Source: Pseudomonas sp. B21-028 (GTDB taxonomy: Bacteria > Pseudomonadota > Gammaproteobacteria > Pseudomonadales > Pseudomonadaceae). Taken from it: a stretch of 64,000 nt of DNA. Positions within the stretch are counted from its first letter, which is position 1. Each line of letters begins with the position of its first letter. The stretch lies in assembly GCF_024749045.1 (NCBI RefSeq), contig NZ_CP087184.1, forward strand, positions 62,001 through 126,000, in the 5' to 3' direction. The position numbers and the translations under genes are program-made. The notes under the pieces were generated by a model. The model was given only the letters and a program-made list of their open reading frames with translations, was not told the origin of the DNA and did not search any database. Shown in pieces: positions 46,783 to 56,205 of this stretch.

Positions 46783-47514
46783 TTAGAAGCGCGCTTTGGG
46801 CGTCGCGACCGGGATCGGGTGGCTGCCATCGAGCGGCAGGAAACGACCCTGTTCCGCATCGAAGGCTTTGATCTCGCTGGTCTCGATGTTGTACACCCAG
46901 CCATGGATGAACAACTGGCCGCTGGCCATGCGCGAGGCCACCGAAGGGTGCGTTTGCAGATGCTGCAACTGCGCGATCACGTTTTCTTCGGTGAGGATGG
47001 GCATGGTCTGTTTTTCGTCGCCGCACGGGCAGTTGTCGTGGACCATGGTCTTGGCCACTTCGGCGTGGCGCAGCCAGGCTTTGACCGTGGGCATTCTTTC
47101 CAGGGTCTCGGGATTGAGCACCGCGCGCATGGCGCCGCAGTCGGAATGGCCGCACACGATGATGTGCTGCACCCCAAGGGCCAGCACGGCGTATTCGATG
47201 GCGGTGGAGACGCCGCCGTTCATTTGTCCATAAGGCGGAACGACGTTGCCGACGTTGCGGGTCACGAACAGGTCGCCTGGAGAGCTGTGGGTGATCAGCT
47301 CGGGCACGATGCGCGAATCGGCGCAGGTGATGAACATCGCCCGGGGCGATTGGGCGGTGGCGAGTTTCTTGAAGAGTTCTTCCTGCTGCGGGAAGACTTC
47401 GTGATGGAAATGCAGAAAACCGTCAACAATATGCTGCAGCGCTGCATCGGCGCTTTCCGCCTCGGGTTGGGCTGAAGCCGACGCAGCCAACGGCTGTTTA
47501 TCCTTGTCACTCAT
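46783..47514 (-). CDS. Beta-carbonic anhydrase
   Basis: This enzyme interconverts CO2 and bicarbonate. The 243-residue protein has zinc ligands Cys64 (CADSRIVP, with Asp66-Arg68 dyad), His123 and Cys126 (CGHSDCGAM). Its ~25-residue N-terminal extension is rich in Ala, Ser and Glu. A strong GAGGATGA site precedes the ATG. It is upstream of, and likely co-transcribed with, the SulP gene. Confidence 0.96.
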   Translation of the reverse strand: MSDKDKQPLAASASAQPEAESADAALQHIVDGFLHFHHEVFPQQEELFKKLATAQSPRAMFITCADSRIVPELITHSSPGDLFVTRNVGNVVPPYGQMNGGVSTAIEYAVLALGVQHIIVCGHSDCGAMRAVLNPETLERMPTVKAWLRHAEVAKTMVHDNCPCGDEKQTMPILTEENVIAQLQHLQTHPSVASRMASGQLFIHGWVYNIETSEIKAFDAEQGRFLPLDGSHPIPVATPKARF

Positions 47515-47709
47515 GATTCATCCTCATAACGCCAGTGGCTGGTCAAAAAACGTCCAGATCGAAGGGTTCGACCTGTCAGTCACTCGATGAACAAGGTATC
47601 GGTCGAAACTTAACTCAAACTGAATCGGAGGCTCTAGGACAACGATTACAGGCATGACCTAAAGTGCAGGTATGATCCTGTCTGGCCTGTGCTGCAGGGT
47701 CAACTTCAG

Positions 47710-48768
47710 TCAAATCAACGACATCTGTCGGCCTGGCGGACAGAAGGCCTCGCAGTCGAGATTGTAGCCTTCGCGCCGGTCGAGCCCCAAGCGCTTGATC
47801 GCCTTGGCGAAGCGTTGGGCGAGCAGGTCGGCAAAGGGGCCTTCGCCGCGCATGCGCTTGCCAAACTGGCTGTCGTACAGCTCGCCGCCACGGCTCTGGC
47901 GGACCAGACTCAGCACATGGGCGGCGCGCTGCGGGTAGTGGGCCTGCAACCATTCCTCGAACAGCGGCGCGACTTCCAGCGGCAGGCGCAGCATGATGTA
48001 GGAGGCACTTTGGGCGCCGGCGGCGTGGGCTTCGTTCAGCAGGCTTTCGATTTCGCTGTCGTTGATCATCGGAATCATCGGCGCGCACAACACCCCCACG
48101 GGAATGCCTGCCTCGCGCATCACCCTGATCGCTCGCAGCCGCGCCTTGGGCGCCGCCGCGCGGGGTTCGAGAATACGCTTGAGCTCATCGTCCAGGGTGG
48201 TGAGGCTGATCATCACCGCCACCAGTCGCTGCCGGGCCAGTTCGGTGAGCAAGTCCAGGTCCCGCAGGATCAGCGAGCCCTTGGTCACGATGGTCACCGG
48301 ATGGCGATAGCGCAGCAGCACCTCCAGGATCCGACGGGTGATGCGCTGTTCGCGTTCGATGGGTTGGTAAGGGTCGGTGTTGGAGCCCAGGTTGATCGGC
48401 GCGCATTGATAGCCGCGCTTGGAAAGTTGCTCCTCCAGCACGTCGGCGGCGTTGCTCTTGGCAATCAGCCTGGTTTCGAAATCCAGCCCCGGCGACATGT
48501 CCCAATACGCATGGCTGGGCCTTGCATAGCAGTAGATACAGCCGTGTTCACAGCCCCGGTAAGGATTGATCGAGCGATCGAAAGGAATATCCGGCGAGGT
48601 GTTGCGGGTAATGATGGTCTTCGCCGTTTCGAAGCTCACTTCGGTGCCTTGGGTCAGGGGTACTTCCTGGTACCAGCCGTCATCTTCGACCACCGAACGA
48701 CTTGGGGCGAAGCGGTTGTGCGGGTTGGCAGCGGTGCCACGGCCGCGAGGCGGAAGGGGGACTGACAT
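47710..48768 (-). CDS. PA0069-type radical SAM protein
   Basis: The 352-residue radical SAM protein has a [4Fe-4S] C-x3-C-x2-C motif in YRGCEHGCIYCYARPSH, a GSNTDPYQPIE segment and VLCAPMIPMIND. It resembles spore-photoproduct-lyase-like/Rv2578c-type proteins, whose substrate is unknown. The ATG at 48768 (MSVPLPPRGRG) is preferred over a longer frame to 48876. A LexA-like site was not evident. Confidence 0.88.
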   Translation of the reverse strand: MSVPLPPRGRGTAANPHNRFAPSRSVVEDDGWYQEVPLTQGTEVSFETAKTIITRNTSPDIPFDRSINPYRGCEHGCIYCYARPSHAYWDMSPGLDFETRLIAKSNAADVLEEQLSKRGYQCAPINLGSNTDPYQPIEREQRITRRILEVLLRYRHPVTIVTKGSLILRDLDLLTELARQRLVAVMISLTTLDDELKRILEPRAAAPKARLRAIRVMREAGIPVGVLCAPMIPMINDSEIESLLNEAHAAGAQSASYIMLRLPLEVAPLFEEWLQAHYPQRAAHVLSLVRQSRGGELYDSQFGKRMRGEGPFADLLAQRFAKAIKRLGLDRREGYNLDCEAFCPPGRQMSLI

Positions 48769-48964
48769 GGGGAATACTCCGGGGCTGTATGTGTATACAG
48801 TATCGCCTGCTTTTGGATTGGACCAGTGCCATTCAGCGCCTGAGCAGGAGGCGGCCATTTGCGGATCACAATTCACAACACTTTGACGTCCTTGTTACAG
48901 GTTTTTTACCGGGACGGGCCGAGACTGCTCCACCTCGAATTCCCTTATTTCCGGTCATCCGTGC

Positions 48965-49645
48965 ATGCTCAAGCTTCGCTCCCGTTCACTGTGTTGCCTG
49001 GCCTTGCTGATGGGGCTGGCCGGGTCCTGCGCCCAGGCTGCTGATGTCGTACAGACGAGGCCCGCTGAGTGGGCACAGCCGGTGGAAAAGGATTACAACC
49101 TCTACCAGATGTCACCCACTCTTTACCGCAGCTCCCTGCCGGATGGTGGAGCCTTGCCCCTGCTGACGAAGCTCAGGATCGGCACGGTCATCACCTTCCT
49201 GCCGGAATCGGATGCGCGCTGGCTCTCCACCCCCGGCATCGAGCAGGTACGGTTGCCCTATCGCACCAATCATGTCGACGACAGCGACATCCTTCGGGCC
49301 TTGCGTGCCGTCCAGGCCGCCGAAGCCAAGGGCCCCGTGCTCATGCACTGTAAGCACGGTTCGGATCGCACCGGGCTGGTGGCGGCGATGTACAGGGTGG
49401 TGGTGCAGGGCTGGAGCAAAGAGGACGCGCTGAACGAAATGACCGAAGGCGGCTTCGGTGACAGCCATCACTTCAAGGATGGGATTCGTTACATGATGCA
49501 GACCGATGTGGAAAAACTCCGTCTTGCACTGGCGAACGGCGAATGCAGCACCAGCGTGTTCGCCCTTTGCTCCTTGAAGAGCTGGGTCAATTCGACCACG
49601 ACAGCCCATCACCTTGAGCCGCAGCTCACCCCGCCCGAGCGCTGA
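48965..49645 (+). CDS. Exported dual-specificity/tyrosine phosphatase
   Basis: The 226-residue protein has a signal peptide (MLKLRSRSLCCLALLMGLAG.. AQA) and a cysteine phosphatase domain with P-loop His-Cys129-x5-Arg135 (HCKHGSDRTG) and an upstream Asp-rich loop (NHVDDSDI) that may supply the general acid. It probably acts in the periplasm on phosphoproteins or small phosphates. Its 3' end overlaps the convergent M3 peptidase by 20 bases. Confidence 0.85.
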   Translation: MLKLRSRSLCCLALLMGLAGSCAQAADVVQTRPAEWAQPVEKDYNLYQMSPTLYRSSLPDGGALPLLTKLRIGTVITFLPESDARWLSTPGIEQVRLPYRTNHVDDSDILRALRAVQAAEAKGPVLMHCKHGSDRTGLVAAMYRVVVQGWSKEDALNEMTEGGFGDSHHFKDGIRYMMQTDVEKLRLALANGECSTSVFALCSLKSWVNSTTTAHHLEPQLTPPER

Positions 49646-51623
49646 TCGGTGGCGTGCCTGAGAAGGTGGCGATGGAGACGGACAACGGTCGTGAATCCCC
49701 CGGCGCAAAAACGGTTTCACGCAACGCACGACCGGTTGCCGGGTTGAACACCCCATCGCGTTTGAATCGCTGGAACACCGTCACGGCCAACTCCTTCGAC
49801 CAGACGTAGGCGTAGAGCGTCGCCCCATAGCCGGTCACCAGGTAGTCCAGGCCATTGGGCCAGCGCGCGTTCGTCGACACTGGCAGGTGCCCCACCTGTG
49901 TGCTGGCCTGGTCGAATACCTGCTGGACGGTCCGCCCGTCGCCGTGGGTGCGGTGTAACTCCATGTCGAATATCGCGCTGCGCAACAGCGTCGCGGTTTC
50001 CCAACTGGTCTGGGTACGGGCAAAGGCCAACAGTTGAGCGACGACCTCGTCAGGCATCTTTTCTCCGGTCTGGTAGTGCTTCGAGATCCGCACCAGGCAT
50101 TCCCTGGAGAAGCACCATTGCTCGAGCAGTATCCCGGCAAACTCGGCGGCATCGCGAGACAGGCTATTGATGCCCGACAGGTCGCGATAGTCGGCGCGGG
50201 TCAGGACATGCTGCAGGCAATGGCCGAATTCATGGAAAAGGATTCGCAGTTGCAGGTGATCGAGCAGGACCGGGTCTGGACCCTCGCTGCGTGGCAGCCA
50301 GGCATGCAGCGTTGCGATGGGATGCCGAGGGCGTCCCTCGGCGGTGGTATGGCGGTTTCGCAGGGTGGTGGTATTGGGAAAGCCGTCTCGGTTTTCATCC
50401 GAAAACGGATCGAAATAAATGTAGCCAATGACCGCGCCCCGCTCGCTGACTTCGAACAGCCGCACGTCCGGGTGCCAGGTTGGCACATCCTGACGCTCGA
50501 CGAAGTCGACGCCGAACAACTCCGTCGCCATCCGCAACAGCTGGGCGAACGTCGGTTCCAATGCAAACCAGACACTCAGCGCTTCCTTGGAAACGCCCGC
50601 CGCTTGTTGGCGCAGTTGATTCACCAGGTAGGGGTAGTCCCAGGGCTGGAGGTCGCTGAGACCTTGTTGCGCGGCAAAGGCCTTGAGCTGCTCGGCGTCC
50701 CGCTTGAAATGGTGTTGCTGTCGTTCGAGCTGTGCCCGCAGGAACGTTATGACTTCTTCGGTGGAGGCAGCTTGCTCTGGCTCGATCGCCAGTTGGGCAA
50801 AGTCCGAATAGCCCAGGGAGGTGGCGTACTGATGACGGTCATCGAGTAATTGCCTGAGTATGTCGGTGTTGTCGAACTGGCCTGCTTGCGGGCCCTGATC
50901 CGATGCGCGGGTGCTGTAGGCCTCGTACACCTGCTGGCGCAGGAGGCGGTCGTCGGCGTGCTGCGTGACGATGCCAAAGGATTCGTCACTGAGCGTCAGC
51001 AACCATCCCTTGCGACCGGCTTCCCGGGCCTGGCGGGCCATCTGTTGCTTGAACCGCGACGGCAAGCCACTCAGCCGGGCGTCATCGTCAAACGTTTTGC
51101 GCCAGGCCAGATTGGCCATGTGCAGGTTTTCCAGGAATAACCCCTGGAGCTCCTTGATGCGCAGCTTCAACAGGCCCAGGCCCGTCGGCATGTTCTGGTG
51201 AAACTGGCGCAGGATCTTCTTCAGGACCCGTGTGCGGGTCGGTACGAAATGCCTGGCGATCTGACTGTTCGCCAAGCGCTGATAGAGCTCGAACAGCGTG
51301 GGGTGTTGTTTCAGTGAGGCCTGGAAATCATGCAGCCGCTCACTGCAATCCAGGGACGCCCGCGCCCAGGCATCCCCTGTCCTGGTCGTGGTCAGAAGGT
51401 GCAGCAGGTAACCGAAGCCTTCCAGTCGTGTGTGGATTTCATCCATGGCCAACACGAGATCGTCCCAGGTGGGAAAAGGCGTCTGGGTCTGGATGATGTG
51501 GGCCACCTGATCGCGGCTTTCGGCAAGCAACCGGTCGAGGGCGGGTAAGAAATGTTCGGCTTGGATCTGCGAAAAAGGCGGCAGGTCATACACCTGCAGC
51601 AGTGGATTATCGTCGTGGGGCAT
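49626..51623 (-). CDS. M3-family oligopeptidase, PrlC paralogue
   Basis: The 665-residue cytosolic zinc peptidase has HEFGH beginning at His464, with the third ligand Glu in the downstream AAEFAG region. N-terminal helices resemble those of PrlC (NPLLQVYDLPPFSQIQAEHFLPAL). It is clearly diverged from the PrlC encoded at 52011-54062, so an old duplication or paralogue gained by transfer is likely. It probably cleaves oligopeptides. Confidence 0.9.
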   Translation of the reverse strand: MPHDDNPLLQVYDLPPFSQIQAEHFLPALDRLLAESRDQVAHIIQTQTPFPTWDDLVLAMDEIHTRLEGFGYLLHLLTTTRTGDAWARASLDCSERLHDFQASLKQHPTLFELYQRLANSQIARHFVPTRTRVLKKILRQFHQNMPTGLGLLKLRIKELQGLFLENLHMANLAWRKTFDDDARLSGLPSRFKQQMARQAREAGRKGWLLTLSDESFGIVTQHADDRLLRQQVYEAYSTRASDQGPQAGQFDNTDILRQLLDDRHQYATSLGYSDFAQLAIEPEQAASTEEVITFLRAQLERQQHHFKRDAEQLKAFAAQQGLSDLQPWDYPYLVNQLRQQAAGVSKEALSVWFALEPTFAQLLRMATELFGVDFVERQDVPTWHPDVRLFEVSERGAVIGYIYFDPFSDENRDGFPNTTTLRNRHTTAEGRPRHPIATLHAWLPRSEGPDPVLLDHLQLRILFHEFGHCLQHVLTRADYRDLSGINSLSRDAAEFAGILLEQWCFSRECLVRISKHYQTGEKMPDEVVAQLLAFARTQTSWETATLLRSAIFDMELHRTHGDGRTVQQVFDQASTQVGHLPVSTNARWPNGLDYLVTGYGATLYAYVWSKELAVTVFQRFKRDGVFNPATGRALRETVFAPGDSRPLSVSIATFSGTPPISARAG

Positions 51624-51735
51624 GGAGTGCCTTCCTGTCTGTCTGGGCGGCCAGTCTGGGCAGGAAGGCGTGAAGCCTGGCGGTATATATGTATCGCTCC
51701 CGGGCCGGACGGCCCGGAAGGTGATGCCGGAGATG

Positions 51736-52014
51736 TCAGTCGGTTTTTTTCTTCAACTTGGGGTTGGGAAAGAACTGCACCGCCTGGACCTTGGCGTCCG
51801 GCACTTTCAGCGCCGACGTGTTGACCCGGGTGCCCAGTTCCTTGGGCACCGACAGGCCTTGTTCATTGAGCGTGTCGGAATAACCGCAGGCGACGCACTC
51901 GCGATGGGGCACGCCGTCTTCGTTCCACATCATCAACTTGTCCGGCTCGCTGCACGCCGGGCAGACCGCCCCGGCGATAAAACGTTTTTTCGTGATCACA
52001 GGCCCCTCGCTCAT
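51736..52014 (-). CDS. YheV-like zinc-ribbon protein
   Basis: The 92-residue protein has two C-x2-C pairs (AVCPACSEPDKL and CVACGYSD), forming a zinc ribbon, and a basic tail (NPKLKKKTD). Its start overlaps the prlC stop by ATGA, the usual arrangement (prlC-yheV). Function is unknown. Confidence 0.9.
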   Translation of the reverse strand: MSEGPVITKKRFIAGAVCPACSEPDKLMMWNEDGVPHRECVACGYSDTLNEQGLSVPKELGTRVNTSALKVPDAKVQAVQFFPNPKLKKKTD

Positions 52015-54062
52015 GCTGCCGCGTCCTCGCTCAGGCCGCTATGGCGCAAGAGTGCGTCAATCGACGGCTCACGGCCACGGAAGTCGACGAACAGCACCAT
52101 CGGTTCCTGGGAACCGCCACGGGCCAGGATTGCTTCGCGGAAAGCGCGACCGGTGTCGGCATTGAGCACGCCGTCTTCCTCGAACTTCGAGAACGCATCG
52201 GCCGACAGCACTTCCGCCCACTTATAGCTGTAGTAGCCCGCCGCGTAGCCGCCGGCGAAGATGTGGGCAAAGCTGTTTGGAAAGCGGTTGTAGGCCGGAG
52301 GACGCATGACCGACACCTCGTCGCGCACGCCTTCGAGCACTTGCAGCACGCTGCGACCGTCGCCATGGGTGGCGTGCAGCTCGAAGTCGAACAGCGAGAA
52401 CTCCAGCTGGCGGACCATCATCAGGCCGGACTGGAAGTTTTTCGCCGCGAGCATCTTCTCCAGCAAGTCCTGAGGCAGCGGTTCGCCGGTCTCGTAGTGG
52501 CCGGAAATCAGCGCCAGGCCTTCAGGCTCCCAGCACCAGTTCTCCATGAACTGGCTCGGCAGTTCCACGGCGTCCCAGGCCACGCCGTTGATGCCGGATA
52601 CACCGGCGTGCTCGACGCGGGTCAGCAAATGGTGCAGGCCATGGCCGAACTCGTGGAACAGCGTGGTGACTTCGTCGTGGGTCAGCAGTGCCGGTTTGCC
52701 ACTGTCGGCCGGGGTGAAGTTGCACACCAGGTTGGCGACCGGGCTTTGCAGCACGCCATCGATGGTGCGACGACGGTCCCGGGCGCCATCCATCCAGGCA
52801 CCACCACGCTTGTTGGCGCGGGCATAGAGATCGAAGAAGAAGCGTCCGACGTGCTGGCCGTTCTCCTTGATTTCGAACAGGCGCACGTCCGGGTGCCAGG
52901 CGTCGAAACCTTTCAGCTCGGTGATCTCGATGCCGTAGAGGCGTTGCACGATGGCGAACAGACCGCTCAGTACCTTGTCGATCGGGAAGTAAGCGCGCAG
53001 GGCTTCCTGGGCGACGCTGTAGCGCTGCTGGCGCAGTTTTTCACCGTAGAAACCGCTGTCCCAGCTTTGCAGGTCGGGGCAGCCTTGCTCGGCGGCGAAG
53101 GTTTTCAGTTGTTCCAGGTCCTGGGCCGCGAACGGTTTGCTGCGCTTGGCCAGGTCACGGAGGAAGCTGAGAACCTGATCGCTCGATTCGGCCATTTTGG
53201 TCGCCAGGCTCAACTCGGCGAAATTGGCGAAACCCAGCAGTTGGGCCAGTTCCTGGCGCAGGTCGAGGATCTGCTCCATCACCGGGCCGTTATCGTTCTG
53301 GCCGGCATTCGGGCCTTGGTCCGACGCACGGGTGCAGTAGGCCGCGTAGACTTCTTCACGCAGGGCGCGGTCTTCGGCGTAGGTCATCACCGCGTAGTAG
53401 CTGGGGAATTCCAGGTTGATCAGCCAGCCGTCCAGCTCTTTGGCCTGGGCAGCCGCGGCCATTTGCGCCTTGGCCGAATCGGTCAGGCCGGCGAGGGCGG
53501 CTTCATCCGTGACGTGCTTGGTCCAGGCCTGGGTGGCATCCAGCAATTGATTGGAGAACCGGCTGCCCAGCTCGGACAACTTGCTTTGCACCTCGGCGTA
53601 GCGTTTCTGCTGCTCTGGCGGCAGGTCGATACCCGACAGGCGGAAGTCCCGCAGGGAATGTTCCAGGATGGTTTTCTGCGCCACGTCAAAGCCGGCGGCT
53701 TCAGGGCTGCTCGCCAAGGCTTCGAAGGCCTGGAACAATTCACGGTTCTGGCCCAGCTCGGTGGAGTAGGCGCTCAGGGCTGGCAGGCAGGCTTCATAGG
53801 CTTCACGCAATTCAGGGCTGTTGCGCACCGCATTCAAGTGGCTCACCGGGCTCCAGGCAGCGCCCAGGCGATCGTTGAGCTCATCCATCGCCAGCACCAG
53901 GCCGGCCCAGCTCGGCTGTTGGCCTTGGGTCTTGAGGATCTGCGCGATGGCGGCACGGTTGTCAGCCAGGATCTGCTCGATGGCCGGTTGCACGTGCTCG
54001 GCACGGATCGCCGAGAATGGCGGCAGGTCATAGGGCTGTAAAAGAGGGTTGTTCACGCTCAC
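52011..54062 (-). CDS. prlC: Oligopeptidase A
   Basis: This cytosolic M3 zinc metallopeptidase degrades signal peptides and short peptides. It has 683 residues from the GTG at 54062 (then SVNNPLLQPYDLPPFS); AAGGTG precedes the start. HEFGH begins at His470 with a downstream Glu ligand. The longer frame to 54089 lacks a site. The length matches known pseudomonad PrlC. Confidence 0.95.
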   Translation of the reverse strand: MSVNNPLLQPYDLPPFSAIRAEHVQPAIEQILADNRAAIAQILKTQGQQPSWAGLVLAMDELNDRLGAAWSPVSHLNAVRNSPELREAYEACLPALSAYSTELGQNRELFQAFEALASSPEAAGFDVAQKTILEHSLRDFRLSGIDLPPEQQKRYAEVQSKLSELGSRFSNQLLDATQAWTKHVTDEAALAGLTDSAKAQMAAAAQAKELDGWLINLEFPSYYAVMTYAEDRALREEVYAAYCTRASDQGPNAGQNDNGPVMEQILDLRQELAQLLGFANFAELSLATKMAESSDQVLSFLRDLAKRSKPFAAQDLEQLKTFAAEQGCPDLQSWDSGFYGEKLRQQRYSVAQEALRAYFPIDKVLSGLFAIVQRLYGIEITELKGFDAWHPDVRLFEIKENGQHVGRFFFDLYARANKRGGAWMDGARDRRRTIDGVLQSPVANLVCNFTPADSGKPALLTHDEVTTLFHEFGHGLHHLLTRVEHAGVSGINGVAWDAVELPSQFMENWCWEPEGLALISGHYETGEPLPQDLLEKMLAAKNFQSGLMMVRQLEFSLFDFELHATHGDGRSVLQVLEGVRDEVSVMRPPAYNRFPNSFAHIFAGGYAAGYYSYKWAEVLSADAFSKFEEDGVLNADTGRAFREAILARGGSQEPMVLFVDFRGREPSIDALLRHSGLSEDAAA

Positions 54063-54161
54063 GGTTGGCACCTTGGCTGGAAGAAACATCGGCCCATCTT
54101 AATTACAATCGACCTTCACCGCAGCTAGCAGCGACTATCAGTAGAAAAGAGAGAGCCTATC

Positions 54162-54707
54162 GTGACCCTTCGCACGTACCAGAATCACACCCCACGGCTT
54201 GCCCGGGGCGCTTTCGTCGACAGCACTGCGGTGGTGATCGGCGACGTTGAAATCGGCGAAGACAGCTCCGTCTGGCCACTGACGGTCATTCGCGGCGACA
54301 TGCACCGCATCCGCATCGGCGCCCGTACCAGCGTCCAGGATGGCTGCGTGTTGCACATCACCCACGCCGGTCCTTTCAATCCCGATGGCTTCCCGTTGCT
54401 GATCGGCGACGACGTGACCATCGCCCACAAGGTCATGCTCCATGGCTGTGCCGTGGGCAGCCGGGTGCTGATCGGCATGGGCAGCATCGTCATGGACGGC
54501 GCGGTGGTCGAGGATGAGGTGATCATCGGCGCCGGCAGCCTCGTACCGCCGGGCAAACGTCTCGAAAGTGGCTTCCTGTACGTGGGCAGCCCGGTGAAAC
54601 AAGCCCGGCCGCTGACCGACAAGGAGCGCGCCTTCTTCACCTACAGCGCGGCGAACTATGTGAAGCTCAAGGACCTGCATCTGGCCGAAGGTTACGACCA
54701 GCCCTGA
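54162..54707 (+). CDS. Gamma-carbonic-anhydrase-family protein (YrdA-like)
   Basis: The 181-residue left-handed beta-helix protein has hexapeptide repeats (VIGDVEIGEDSSVWPLTVIR and so on) and metal-ligand His residues in HITHAG and IAHKVMLHGC. It starts at a GTG at 54162. The family binds zinc or iron. Many members lack proven anhydrase activity. It is divergent from prlC. Confidence 0.92.
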   Translation: MTLRTYQNHTPRLARGAFVDSTAVVIGDVEIGEDSSVWPLTVIRGDMHRIRIGARTSVQDGCVLHITHAGPFNPDGFPLLIGDDVTIAHKVMLHGCAVGSRVLIGMGSIVMDGAVVEDEVIIGAGSLVPPGKRLESGFLYVGSPVKQARPLTDKERAFFTYSAANYVKLKDLHLAEGYDQP

Positions 54708-54778
54708 AACATCTGTTGAATCTCCTTGCCACAGATGCCCCCCCCTTTGCTACTGATTCATTCACCCCGGGAGCCTCC

Positions 54779-55429
54779 ATGCACTACCAGACCGTACTGT
54801 TCGACCTCGACGGCACCCTCACCGACCCACGTGAAGGCATCACCCGTTCGATCCAGTTCGCCTTGAGCCAACTGGGTATCGACGAGCCCGACCTCACTCG
54901 CCTCGAACATTTCATCGGCCCGCCGCTGCTACAGGCCTTCATGCAGTTCTATGGCTTCGACGAAGCGAAGGCCTGGGAGGCGGTGAATTTCTACCGCGAG
55001 CGCTTCAAAGTCACCGGCCTGTACGAAAACCGCGTTTTCGAAGGAGTGATGCCACTGCTGGAAACTCTGGACGGCCAGGGCCGGCAGTTATTCATCGCCA
55101 CCTCCAAGCCCTGGGTCTTCGCCCGGGAAATTGCCCGTCACTTCAATTTTGCGCGGCACTTCAAGGTGATCTACGGCAGTGAGCTGGACGGCACGCGCAC
55201 CGACAAAGTCGAGTTGATCGCCCACCTGCTCGCTGAGGAAGGCCTCGACCCGGCCAATACCCTGATGATCGGCGATCGTAAACATGACCTGATCGGCGCT
55301 CGCCGCAATGGTCTGGATGCGGCGGCGGTAGGGTATGGGTTTGGCAGTCGCGAGGAACTCATGGCCGAGAGTCCGGCGTATCACTTTCAGACGGTGGATG
55401 AACTGCATCAAGCGTTTTTGCGGGGGTAG
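54779..55429 (+). CDS. HAD-family phosphatase, phosphoglycolate-phosphatase-like
   Basis: The 216-residue protein has HAD motif I DLDGTLTD (nucleophile Asp), motif II in FIATSKPW, Lys in TDKVELIAHLL and motif IV GDRKHDLIGARRNG. A helical cap lies at ~15-80. The ATG at 54779 gives MHYQTVLFDLDGT. The substrate is unproven; 5'-nucleotides are also possible. Confidence 0.9.
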   Translation: MHYQTVLFDLDGTLTDPREGITRSIQFALSQLGIDEPDLTRLEHFIGPPLLQAFMQFYGFDEAKAWEAVNFYRERFKVTGLYENRVFEGVMPLLETLDGQGRQLFIATSKPWVFAREIARHFNFARHFKVIYGSELDGTRTDKVELIAHLLAEEGLDPANTLMIGDRKHDLIGARRNGLDAAAVGYGFGSREELMAESPAYHFQTVDELHQAFLRG

Positions 55430-55440
55430 TTCGATAGTTG

Positions 55441-55520
55441 TCGCGGGCAAGCCTTGCTCCCACAGAACCTACAGTTCCCTCATGCCGGATGGATTCTGTG
55501 GGAGCAAGGCTTGCCCGCGA
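55441..55520. repeat. REPIN left of the RAYT gene
   Basis: Arms TCGCGGGCAAGCCTTGCTCC and complement with a ~30-base spacer, 31 bases from the 3' end of the transposase gene. Confidence 0.93.
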
Positions 55521-55551
55521 TGAGGCCGTCATGAGCACCGCGTAAGCCGAC

Positions 55552-56010
55552 TCAGATCCATGCTGCGTCCCACAACGGATAATCCCCTATCCGCTTAACC
55601 AATCCCGCTCGCAAAGGGTTTGCCACGATATAACGCGCGACGGCTTGCAAATCTTCATCCTTGCGAATGGCCCGGTCGTGGAAACCTTCTTGCCAAAGTG
55701 GTCCTTGACGTTGCGTCTGTCGATTGAGGGCCACGGTGGTCCGGGACTTTGTGCGCGCAATCAATTTCGAAAGCCTTATATCTTGCAATTCAATCAGCCA
55801 ATGGAAATGGTCCGGCATGACAACCCAGGCCAGAGAGCGGGCGAATTGTTCTTGCTGAGCTTTTCGAAAGGCGTCCACTACCAAACGTCCTGTCTCGAAG
55901 CGATTGAAAACCGGATCGCGGCGGAGCGCTACTACCGTCAATAGATAAATTTGTCCGGATTGCGAATAACGCCCGAAACGCAATCGATTGGAATGTGGCT
56001 GGGTTTTCAA
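55552..56010 (-). CDS. REP-associated tyrosine transposase (RAYT)
   Basis: The 152-residue IS200/Y1-like protein has the HUH motif His68-Phe-His70 (MPDHFHWL), the catalytic Tyr127 (ARYIVANPLRAG) and the typical LWQEGFHDRAIRKDEDL. RAYTs are domesticated transposases that act on REP hairpins. Cognate REPINs lie on both sides (55441-55520 and 56100-56187), the usual layout. The gene appears intact. Confidence 0.95.
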   Translation of the reverse strand: MKTQPHSNRLRFGRYSQSGQIYLLTVVALRRDPVFNRFETGRLVVDAFRKAQQEQFARSLAWVVMPDHFHWLIELQDIRLSKLIARTKSRTTVALNRQTQRQGPLWQEGFHDRAIRKDEDLQAVARYIVANPLRAGLVKRIGDYPLWDAAWI

Positions 56011-56099
56011 TGGGGATCCTCCTTGATCTGTCTTTGTCCTAAGGCTAGACAGCAGAAGCGGATCTGATCTGAAAAGTTGGAGCAGGATGTGTCTGGAGG

Positions 56100-56187
56100 G
56101 GCCTCATCGCGGGCAAGCCTTGCTCCCACAGAACTCATCGGCATGAAGGACTCCCTTGTGGGAGCAAGGCTTGCCCGCGATGAGGCC
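56100..56187. repeat. REPIN right of the RAYT gene
   Basis: Arms GGCCTCATCGCGGGCAAGCC and complement. It shares its arms with 55441-55520 and 15004-15109. Confidence 0.93.
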
Positions 56188-56205
56188 GGGTCAATCACTG
56201 GATAT

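Noticed and set aside
52041..54041. 666-codon frame antisense to prlC
   Set aside because: Shadow of prlC with no recognisable motif.
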